From Flavobacterium oncorhynchi (GTDB lineage Bacteria > Bacteroidota > Bacteroidia > Flavobacteriales > Flavobacteriaceae), in NCBI RefSeq assembly GCF_002217355.1, contig NZ_MUHA01000025.1:66342-130341 (forward strand): a stretch of DNA of 64,000 nt. The letters run 5' to 3'. The notes beneath the pieces were generated by a model. That model saw nothing but the letters and a program-made list of their open reading frames with translations, had not been told where the DNA came from and searched no databases. Shown here one piece after another: positions 44,561 to 54,300 of the stretch. Position numbers and translations under genes: made by a program. Each line of letters opens with the position of its first letter. Position 1 is the stretch's first letter.

Positions 44561-45247
44561 TTATAAATATTTTTTAAGTTCTAATAAATGATTAATTTGT
44601 TTATAATTTTTAGGTGTCTCAATATTTTTTACATTAAAAAATATTGCATCTAAACCAGCATTTAATGCGCCATTAACATCAGCATCAAAATCATCACCAA
44701 TCATAATACTATTAGCTTTTGATGTTTGCGCTAAATTGACAGCATAATCAAAGATAATACTATTTGGTTTTTTAACACCTGCTGATTCTGAATTTGTAAT
44801 GGTAGCAAAGTAACCGCCTAAGGCTGCATTACTAATCTTTCTATCCTGTACGTTTGCAAAACCATTTGTTATGATATGAAGCTTATACTTTGGTTTTAGA
44901 TATTCTAGAACCTCAATAGTTCCATCAAAAAGATGATTATTATCTGGCAAAAATGCTATATAATCATTAGCAATCTGATTAATGTTATCGTCAGAAATTG
45001 TATAATCTAGCGCTTCAAAAGAAAGCTTTAATCTATTGTAACGCAATTCTTGATGCGTAATTTTATCTTCTTGATATAATTTCCAACAAGCCTGATTAAT
45101 TGGAGCATATTTTTCAATAAAATCTTCAGTTTTAACTTCAGAATACTTTTCGCTAAAAATTCGGTCAAAAGCCAATTCTGAGTTTTTATCAAAATCCCAA
45201 AGCGTATGGTCTAAGTCAAAAAAAATGTCTGTAATAGTGGTATTCAT
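44561..45247 (-). CDS. HAD-superfamily nucleotidase (YjjG-like)
   Basis: The 228-residue protein has HAD motif I FFDLDHTLWDF (Asp11, Asp13), a helical cap, motif II IITNG, motif III lysine (KKPNSIIFD) and motif IV MIGDDFDADVNGALNAG. The DLDHTLWDF form is typical of YjjG, a noncanonical pyrimidine nucleotidase. It lies 3 bases after radC. Confidence 0.9.
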   Translation of the reverse strand: MNTTITDIFFDLDHTLWDFDKNSELAFDRIFSEKYSEVKTEDFIEKYAPINQACWKLYQEDKITHQELRYNRLKLSFEALDYTISDDNINQIANDYIAFLPDNNHLFDGTIEVLEYLKPKYKLHIITNGFANVQDRKISNAALGGYFATITNSESAGVKKPNSIIFDYAVNLAQTSKANSIMIGDDFDADVNGALNAGLDAIFFNVKNIETPKNYKQINHLLELKKYL

Positions 45248-45250
45248 AAA

Positions 45251-45940
45251 TTAAAATATTCCTTCATCTACAAAACTATAATATTTTGTTTCAGTAATGA
45301 TTATATGATCTAAAACTTTAACATCTAAGCTTTCTCCTGCTAATTTTACTTTCTTCGTAATTTGCTTGTCGGCATCACTTGGAATTAGCGAACCCGAAGG
45401 ATGATTGTGACACAAAATCAAGCCAGTAGCTCTATTTTCTAACGCCAGTCTAAAAACTAATCGAGTATCGACAATTGTTCCAGAAATTCCCCCTTTGCTT
45501 AATTGTGACTTAGAAATCACTTTATTTGAATTATTCAGAAAAAGCACCCAAAACTCCTCATGAGGTAATTCTCCAATGATAGGCCGCATGATTTCGAAAG
45601 CAATTTTACTAGATGTGATCTTTTTTAACTCAACAGTTTCCTCTACCCTGCGTCTGCGTCCTAACTCTAAAGCTGCAATAATGGTAATCGCTTTTGCCTC
45701 TCCAATACCACGAAAGTTTATTAATTGAGAAATATCCAACTTACCTAATGAATTAAGATTGTCAACACTCGCTAAAATACGTTTGCTTAAAGCAACCGCT
45801 GATTCATTACGACTTCCAGAACCAATTAAAATGGCCAACAACTCAGCATCACTCAAAGCATCTTTTCCTTTGAGCATTAATTTTTCACGCGGCTTATCAT
45901 CATCTGACCAATCTTTAATAGGAAAATGATTTGATTTCAT
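45251..45940 (-). CDS. radC: RadC-family JAMM-domain protein
   Basis: The 229-residue protein has an N-terminal UPF0758 helix-hairpin-helix region (LAILIGSGSRNESAVALSKR) and a C-terminal JAB/MPN domain with the metal motif H178-N-H180-P-S-G and Asp189. The radC name dates from an E. coli repair mutation later assigned to recG; the real function is open. It is the first gene of a three-gene minus-strand run. Confidence 0.93.
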   Translation of the reverse strand: MKSNHFPIKDWSDDDKPREKLMLKGKDALSDAELLAILIGSGSRNESAVALSKRILASVDNLNSLGKLDISQLINFRGIGEAKAITIIAALELGRRRRVEETVELKKITSSKIAFEIMRPIIGELPHEEFWVLFLNNSNKVISKSQLSKGGISGTIVDTRLVFRLALENRATGLILCHNHPSGSLIPSDADKQITKKVKLAGESLDVKVLDHIIITETKYYSFVDEGIF

Positions 45941-46095
45941 AAAAAGGATTATTTATCAATTAACTGAAAAACTAAATCAGCTTATTTTTCAGGAGGACGA
46001 ATATATTAAAAAATAAGAAAAATCATTCATAAATAATCACTCTATTTATTTATTGCTTATTTTTAAATCGCTTTAAATTAAATCAACTTTTCAAA

Positions 46096-46728
46096 ATGAA
46101 ATCATTATATACCATCATAATCTTACTTGTGTTTTTATCATGCAACCAAAAGCAGACAGCCTCCTTAAAAGCTGAAAATTTACAAGAAGCAGCAAAAACT
46201 TTTGAGCAAAGATTATAAAGTGCTGCATTATCTATCATTGATTCGTCAATAGATTATGATCCCGCCTACTTTGCGATTCAATATCCAAATGGAGATGTCC
46301 CTGCAGACAAAGGAGTTTGCACTGATGTGGTAATACGTTCGTATAGAAAATTAGGAATTGATCTTCAGAAAGAAATACACGAAGATATGATTGAAAATTT
46401 TAAAGCATATCCTAATTTAAAAAGATGGGGAATGACCAAAACTGATACTAATATTGATCATAGAAGAGTGCCCAATCTCGAAGTGTTTTTTGAAAGAAAA
46501 GGAACAAAACTACCTGTAACTCAAAATCCTTCAGATTATAAAACAGGAGAAATCGTAACATGGATGATCAATAACAAATTGCCTCATATTGGAATCATAA
46601 CCAATAAGAAATCAAAAGACGGGGAACGAAATTTAATCGTTCACAACGTTGGCGGCGGACAAGTTCTAGAAGACTGTTTATTTGAATACAAAATTGTGGG
46701 ACATTATAAATTTCAATTAGAAAATTAG
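46096..46728 (+). pseudogene. DUF1287 lipoprotein gene interrupted by an in-frame TAA
   Basis: One continuous frame starts at 46096 with a lipoprotein signal peptide (lipobox Cys16, VFLSC), runs 40 codons, hits TAA at 46216-46218, and continues in the same frame to 46728 with a good DUF1287 domain (DPAYFAIQYPNGDVPADKGV; KTDTNIDHRRVPNLEVFFER; LPHIGIITNKK). Only one codon is wrong, so this looks like a recent nonsense mutation or a sequencing error. DUF1287 proteins are NlpC/P60-like and probably act in the envelope. Internal restart at the ATG at 46327-equivalent GTG/ATG positions would give a product without signal peptide and without the conserved CTD motif. Confidence 0.85.
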
Positions 46729-46836
46729 ATAATATGTCCATTTGATAACTAAAAATTAAATTCAAAAAAAATGCCGATTGTAAAACAATCGGCAAAATAT
46801 CTCATTATCAAATTGACTAATTGACATATTATCTAA
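46725..46836. repeat. Nested inverted repeat holding both stop codons of convergent genes
   Basis: A perfect 14-bp pair (TTAGATAATATGTC at 46725-46738 and its complement at 46823-46836) encloses a second 8-bp pair (46741-46748 with 46805-46812) and the mpl terminator. The TAG stops of the DUF1287 gene (46726-46728) and of mpl (46833-46835) both lie in the outer arms. Confidence 0.8.
46764..46794 (-). terminator. Terminator of mpl
   Basis: A 9-bp GC-rich stem (46772-46780 with 46786-46794), a 5-base loop and an eight-base T-run on the minus strand lie 38 bases past the mpl stop. Confidence 0.88.
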
Positions 46837-48188
46837 TTAATCAATCCTTTTACTTCATCAAAATTCAAACCTCCGTAATTTCCAGAACTCATCAGTAAAA
46901 GTGCAGAATTATCAAGATTTAAGTTAAATAAATACTCTTTAAATTCAGCTGGATTAGTATAAATAATTAAATCTTTTCTGTTGAATGCTGTAGCAATCTG
47001 CTCGTAAGTTACTTCTTCTAATTGTTTAATTTTCACCGCATCTGGAGAATAAAAAACAACAGCAACATCAGCATACTCAAGTGCTCCTTCATATTCTTTT
47101 AGGAACTCCGCATTAAGACTGCTGTAAGTGTGCAATTCTAAACAAGCAACCAAAGTTCTATTTGGATATTGTTCTTTTACTGCTTTTGTAGTCGCAGCAA
47201 CTTTACTTGGTGAATGCGCAAAATCTTTATAAGCCACTTTTCCTTTTCCTTCAGCAATTTTCTCTAAACGTTTAGAAGCCCCTTTAAAACTTGCAATTGC
47301 TTCGTAGAAATCAGCTTCGTCAACGCCCATATTTTGGCAGATCCATTTTGCTCCTGCCAAATTATTTAAATTGTGCGCTCCAAAAACTTCAATTGGCATA
47401 TCGCCTTCAGGTGTTTTTAAAAGCGTTACGCCATCAGCAACAGAATATTCTGGAGTATGGTAAGCCATTTTACGAATTGGATTTGTCGCAGCTTCTGAAA
47501 CTCTTTTTACTTCAGGGTCATTTTCGTTATATACTAAAATCCCGCCATTTGTAATCTTCGAAATAAAAATCTCAAACTGTTCTACATAGTTTTCATATGT
47601 TGGAAAAACATTAATATGATCCCAAGCAATTCCAGAAATTAAAGCAATATTTGGCTGATATAAATGAAACTTCGGACGACGATCTATTGGAGAAGACAAA
47701 TACTCATCTCCTTCTAAAACCATAAAATCATTCTCTTCAGTTAAATGAACCATAGTATCAAAACCTTCTAACTGTGCTCCTACCATATAATCTACCTCAA
47801 TATTATGATAATGCATTACATGCAAAATCATCGAAGTAATTGTCGTTTTTCCATGTGAACCACCAATAACAACACGAGTTTTATTTTTAGACTGCTCATA
47901 TAAAAATTCAGGATACGAATAGATTTTAAGTCCTAATTCCTGCGCTTTCAACAATTCAGGGTTGTCCGCTTTTGCATGCATTCCTAAAATGATGGCATCA
48001 ATATCAGAAGTTATTTTCTCAGGAAACCAGCCCATTTCTGCAGGAAGAATTCCTTTCTTTTCTAATCTTGATTTTGAAGGTTCAAAAATAGCATCGTCAC
48101 TTCCAGTAACCTGATATCCTTTATTATGTAATGCCAATGCAAGATTATGCATAGCGCTCCCGCCAATAGCGATGAAATGTGTTTTCAT
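46833..48188 (-). CDS. mpl: Murein tripeptide ligase (UDP-MurNAc:L-Ala-gamma-D-Glu-mDAP ligase)
   Basis: Mpl joins recycled tripeptide to UDP-MurNAc, saving new peptidoglycan synthesis. The 451-residue Mur ligase has an N-terminal Rossmann part (HFIAIGGSAMHNLALALHNK), ATP loop GGSHGKTT (109-116), the conserved MVLEGDEYLSSPIDRRPKFH block and a C-terminal ligase domain (YKDFAHSPSKVAATTKAVKE). MurC is similar but usually has a GIGGIGM start, so Mpl is preferred. It stands alone with its own terminator. Confidence 0.93.
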   Translation of the reverse strand: MKTHFIAIGGSAMHNLALALHNKGYQVTGSDDAIFEPSKSRLEKKGILPAEMGWFPEKITSDIDAIILGMHAKADNPELLKAQELGLKIYSYPEFLYEQSKNKTRVVIGGSHGKTTITSMILHVMHYHNIEVDYMVGAQLEGFDTMVHLTEENDFMVLEGDEYLSSPIDRRPKFHLYQPNIALISGIAWDHINVFPTYENYVEQFEIFISKITNGGILVYNENDPEVKRVSEAATNPIRKMAYHTPEYSVADGVTLLKTPEGDMPIEVFGAHNLNNLAGAKWICQNMGVDEADFYEAIASFKGASKRLEKIAEGKGKVAYKDFAHSPSKVAATTKAVKEQYPNRTLVACLELHTYSSLNAEFLKEYEGALEYADVAVVFYSPDAVKIKQLEEVTYEQIATAFNRKDLIIYTNPAEFKEYLFNLNLDNSALLLMSSGNYGGLNFDEVKGLIN

Positions 48189-48392
48189 TTAAAATGTTTA
48201 ATCGTTAAACTGTTTCATTGGTTAATCGAAATAGCAAGTAACTAATAAAACTCAATTATTATTCTTCAAAAATAAGGAAATATAAAATGTCTCATTTGCT
48301 TTTAGAGATAAATTAGTAATTTGTACGAAATTTATTTTTAAAGCTTCCCAACCTTTTTCCAAAAACAATACTCTATAGATAAAAACTACTTT

Positions 48393-51300
48393 ATGAAAAA
48401 TATATTATTTGTTTTCTTATTGATTTCTTCGGGACTTTTTGCACAACAAAATGATAAAAAATGGGATAAGGTTATTGCTTACGAAAACGAAGGCAAAATT
48501 AAATCGGCAAATGAAATTGTTCTCAAAATATACAATAAAGCCATTTCGGATCAAGATGAAGCAGAAATAATAAAATGTTTTTTTTATCAATCTAAATATC
48601 TGCAAGTCATTGATGAAAATGCACAAACAAAGATTTTAAATAATCTAAAAATAGATATTAATCACGTTTCAATATCATCAAAAGCAATTTTGAATTTAGT
48701 TTATGCAAAATGCCTGACTGATTATTATGCAAGAAATGAATATCAAATCAAAAAAAGGACAAATATTGCAACCTTAAATGAAGACTTCCTGACATGGACT
48801 GAAAAAAACTTTACAGATCAAATTAAGTCATCATTACAACAAACATTAGGAAGCGAATCGATTTTAAAAAGTACTTCTTTAACAAAATACGAATCGATTT
48901 TTGACTATTCGACTTTAGAAAAATTCAAAACACAGAATTTATATGAATATTTACTAAAGGAAAACATCACGCTGCATTCTCAAAAAGTTCGTCAATGGGA
49001 AATTAAAAAAAAGGAATTTGATTCGTACAAAAAACAGCTTCTAGGAAAATCGTCTGATTTTCTTGCGTTAAATTTAGATTTTGTAACCAATGAAAATTTG
49101 CGTTCACTTTTAAATTTATATCAAAAACAGGAAAAATCCAATCCAAACATTGACAATCAATTAGAAAGATTATTGTATTGCAAAACTAATTTGGTTGATT
49201 CTATTGAAGATTATACTCGTGCACTAATCACCCTTCAAAAAAGTATAAATGACGAAACTTCAATTCAAAAAATTCAACTAATAAGAGCGATACTTTTATC
49301 TCAGCAAGCCTCAAAAGGAACTCATCCTGATTATAACATCAAAGCTACTGTTGTACTAGATAGCATTTTAAACAAAAACAATAATACAAATGCATACCAA
49401 TCAGCAATACAACAAAAACAATTTATCACTTCAAAAAGTATAACCGCTGAACTTAAAAAGAATAGTTACAGCGACGAAAACACAAGAGCTTTTATTCAAT
49501 ACAAAAATGTTGATCATTTAAAGGTTTCATTTTATAAGATTACTCAAAATCGTATAAATGAGTTTAGAAATTCTCCTCTTGATAAAGATAGCCTTGTAAA
49601 TGTGATAATTGAGAAACAAAAAGCAATAAAATCTTCTGATTATCAACTTATAAACAAAAAGGATTTTTTTCAATATTCGACAGAAGTTCTCTTGCCACAA
49701 CTGAAAACAGGAAATTATTTGGTCTATTTTGAAAGCGATTCTGACTCAAAAGAAACTAAAGCCTTTGCTTACGAAACCATTACAATTTCGAATATTGGAC
49801 TTTTGGCGTCGCAAAAGGACAAAACAGAAAGTTTTCAGGTTTTGGACAGAAAAACAGGAAAGCCTTTAGAAAATGTATCTATCAAACTTTTAAATCAGAC
49901 TATTAAAACTGACAAAAATGGATTTGCTTCGCACGATAAAGAAAACAACAATTATAACTACGAACCTCTTTTACTGACAACAGAAAACGATACTATTTTA
50001 ATCGTTAAAAATTATATTCGTTACAATCACGATTACATAAAAGATTTTGAATACAGAGGCAAAGGAAAAGTCGAATTTTATTTAGACAGAGCTATTTATC
50101 GTCCAGGGCAAACCATTTTTTACAAAGGAATTGCAATCCAAAAAAAACAAAATAAAACAAATGTTGCAGCTAAAACATCATTCCAAATTAGTATCCGAAA
50201 TGCGAACTATGAAACATTGAAAGAATTTCAAATTACAACAAACGAGTTCGGTTCTTTCTCCGGCGAATTTGTTTTGCCCAAAACAGGGCTTACCGGCACT
50301 TATAGCATTATTTCTAGAGAACCTGCAGAGGCAGAAAAAGATATTGTTTATAATAAAGCTAAAGAAGAACATCCGTTTTGGGATAATGTTGATTTTGATA
50401 ATTCTGAAATCAGCTTTAGAGTCGAAGAATATAAGCGTCCTAAATTTGAAATCCTTTTTGAGCCGAAAAAAAAAACATTCCAAATCAACCAAACTATTAA
50501 AGTTGATGGAACTGCAAAAGCATTTGCAGGCAGTTCAATTTCAGATGCAAAAGTTACGTATACAGTAACAAGATATACTAGTTATTTTAGAAACTATTAC
50601 GGGCAAGAAGAGAATGAAGTTGTAGCAACTGGAGAAACCAAAACTGATGCTTCGGGCAAATTTGTAATTGATTTTATTGCATTACCTTCAAAAAATGCTA
50701 TTAAAGAACAATTACCGGTTTTCAATTATGTTGTAAAATCATCGGTTACGGATATTAATGGCGAAACTCATGAAGCGCAAACAACTGTTAAGGTAGGTTA
50801 TCATGATTTGATGCTTAATCTTATCGCTCCCAATAGAATTGAAACCAAAACTAAAAACGAAGTTGAAATTTGGTCCACTAATTTAAATGGTGAATTTTTA
50901 ACTGCCAAAGGCGAAATTAAAATTTACTTCGTTAGTCCTTTTTCAAACAAATTTAAAGCAAGAATTTTTCCAATACCAGATATTGAATCAATTTCAGATC
51001 AGGAATTCGAAAAATTATTCCCCTACGAAAACAACCAAAAACCAATAAGCAAAGAAACTGAAACATTAATCTATTCTAAAAACATCGATTCTTCAAAAGA
51101 TAAAAAACTGGTATTAGATTTTATTTCTAATTATAAGTCAGGAAATTACAGAATTGTATTTTCAGCAAAAGACAGTTTTAATAATGTTATAGAAACCTCT
51201 AAAGATATTGTCCTTTTTCAGAGTACTGACAAACTAAATCCTGGCACCTTAATTACAGCAAATCAAATAAATGATGATGCTAAAAAGGATGGCTTTGCGC

Positions 51301-54300
51301 TAATAAAACTTACTTCGATTGTTCCTGAACTTTATATCACAGTTAGCGGAAACTATGAAAGTAAAATGTTTTTTCAGAAAATCTATCATTTAGAAAACCA
51401 CGAAGTCACAATCAAAGTTCCTGTGAAAAATGAATTTGACAAATCTTTAAAAATAGGTTTCGAGAGTGTTTTTGAAAATGAAAATTTTAGCAATGAAATA
51501 GAGGTTGCTTTAAAAATAAAAGAACCAAAACTTGACTTTAATGTAGAAACTTTTAGAAGCAAAATACAACCCGGAAGCAGCGAGAATTGGTCTTTTAAAT
51601 TGAATGCTATAAATACAAAATCTGAGGCAGAAGTTTTAGCTTCAATGTATGACAGTTCATTAGATCAATTTACTAAAAGAGACTGGGAAACGTTAGGCTT
51701 TTACGACTATAATTACAATGTAGTTAACTCTAAATCTCCTTTAGGGTTCGAAAAAACTTATATTAACGTTCGAAACTTAAATTCAATCTCAAATCGACTT
51801 AATTTTAAAACTGAAACTACCAAATTGATGTGGTTTGGATTTGATTTTAATAACAAAACCAGCAATACTTATTTACAAAGAGAATATCAAAAACAAATTA
51901 ATAAAAAATATAAAAAACCAATAAACGCAAAAAACATTTCAGGAGTTGTTAAAGATCTGTCTAACTTATCACTTCCCGGAGTTTCAATTGCTGTAAAAGG
52001 TACTCCAAGATCGACCACTACAGATTATGATGGTTTTTACGAAATTGAAGCAGCGCCAAATGAAGAACTTGTTTTTACTTACATTGGTTTTAAAGAACAG
52101 TTGATTAAAGTTTCAAAAAATAAAATTATCGACATTACTCTAACTCCAGAAGAAAGCAGTTTAAGCGAAGTTGTGGTTGTTGGCTATGGAACTCAAAAAA
52201 AGAAAAGCTCACTGGGGTACTCAACAAAATCTGTTGCGACCGAAAGTGTTCAGGTCGAAGAAGACAATAATGTATATAATACAGCAGGAATCGAAGATTC
52301 TTTAGAAACTAGAGTTGCCGGTATTAAAATTAGAGGAACTGGGTCTATTACAGGAAAAAACCCAATATATGTTGTTGATGGGCAAATTGTCGCCGATATA
52401 GACAACATAAATCCTAAAGATATACTTTCTATTGATGTGTTAAAAGATGAAAAAGCAACGGCTCTTTACGGAAACAAGGGCGCAAATGGAGTTGTAATTG
52501 TCACAACAAAAGCCGCTCTAGAAGCCTTAACCCAAGTAAAAGCCAGAAAAAATCTATCAGAAACAGCTTTTTTCTTTCCGAATTTAAGAACCGATTCTAA
52601 AGGAAAAGTAAGCTTCAATTTTACTTCACCCGAAGCTTTAACAGCGTGGAAACTTCGCTTAATGGCGCATAATAAAAATGTCGTAACGGGTTATTTAGAA
52701 AAAAGTGTTGTGACTCAAAAAGAATTGATGGTTTTACCGAATTTCCCTCGCTTTTTCAGAGAAAAAGATACGATCGTTATTTCGGCAAAAATCTCAAATA
52801 TTACGGATCAAGCCAAAACAGGAATTGCCATTTTACAGTTTTTCGATGCTACAACAATGCAGCCAATCGACAGTAAAATGCTCAATACAAAAAACGTTAA
52901 AAATTTTACCATTGAGCCTTTCGGAAACACAACAGCAACTTGGACAATTTCTATTCCAGAAGGTTTGCAAGGCGTTCAATATAAAATTTTGGCTAAATCT
53001 GCTAATTTTTCAGATGGAGAAGAAAACATACTTCCGGTTTTGACCAATAATATGTTGGTTACTGAAAGTATCCCAATTTGGGTTCGTGAAAATTCTATTA
53101 AAGAATATAAGTTTGAGAATTTAAAAAACAATAATTCTACGACTTTGAAAAATCATCAATTTACGTTAGAATACACTTCGAATCCGACTTGGATTGCGAT
53201 ACAGTCTTTGCCATATTTAATGGAATATGAACATGAATGTGCCGAGCAAACTTTTGCGCGTTTTTATGCCAATGCTTTAGCTTCAGAAATCATTTCAAAC
53301 AATCCGAAGGTTGCTGCTGTTTTTGAAAATTGGAGAAAAAATAGAACACCAACCTCTAAACTAGAAGAAAACGAAGAACTAAAGTCAACCCTTCTTGCCG
53401 AAACACCTTGGCTGAATGATGCTCAAACCGAAGATCAAAAGAAAAAAAATCTGGCTCTTTTATTTGATTTGGAAAAGATGAAAACTTCACAAGAAACAAT
53501 TTTCGAAAAATTAAAACAAAAACAAAAAGCTTCAGGTGGATTTTCATGGTTTGACGGAAGCGAAGAAAGCGAATATATTACCAGACATATTCTAGCAGGT
53601 CTAGGGCATTTATCAAAATTGACTAAAACCAGTGACATTAACAATAAAACGGACCAAATTGCAAAAACAGGAATTCCATTTCTAGATACTAAATTTTTAG
53701 ATTACTATAAAAACAGAATCAAAGATCTAAAACCTTCTGAGAAACTAATTTTGCCTAACCCATATTCTGATCTTCATTATTTGTATACCAGAAGTTTTTA
53801 TTTAGAAAAATATCCTCTTTCAGATACTTTGAAAAAGGCAGTCAAACTTTATTTGGAAACCGCTAAAAACGATTGGTTAAATTATTCTATTTACGAGAAA
53901 GGATTAACTGCATTAACTTTGAATCGTTTTGGCGAAAAAGAAACCGCTAAAAAAATCATTGAAAGTTTAAAAGAAACAGCATCAAACAACGAAGATTGGG
54001 GAATGTACTGGATTGCTAATAAATCTGGTTGGTATTGGTATCAGGCTCCAATAGAAACTCAGGCATTATTAATAGAGGCTTTCGCCGAAGTAAATAACGA
54101 TAAGAAATCTGTCGACGCAATGAAAGTATGGCTGTTAAAAAACAAACAAACCAAAAACTGGCCAACAACTAAATCGACGACCGAAGCTGTTTATGCTTTA
54201 TTAACACAAGGTACTGACTGGCTTTCTGTAAAAGACAACACGGTTATAAAATTAGGAGACGAAAAAATCGTAACTAAAAAACTGGCAGAAAATGAAAAAG

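Noticed and set aside
46219..46728. DUF1287 gene as an intact shorter protein
   Set aside because: Starting after the stop would lose the signal peptide and start inside the conserved domain; no suitable start codon precedes the DPAYFAIQYP block.
50178..50492. 104-codon antisense open frame within the macroglobulin gene
   Set aside because: It lies wholly inside a well-supported 2162-codon gene and is Phe/Ile-rich as expected of an antisense shadow.
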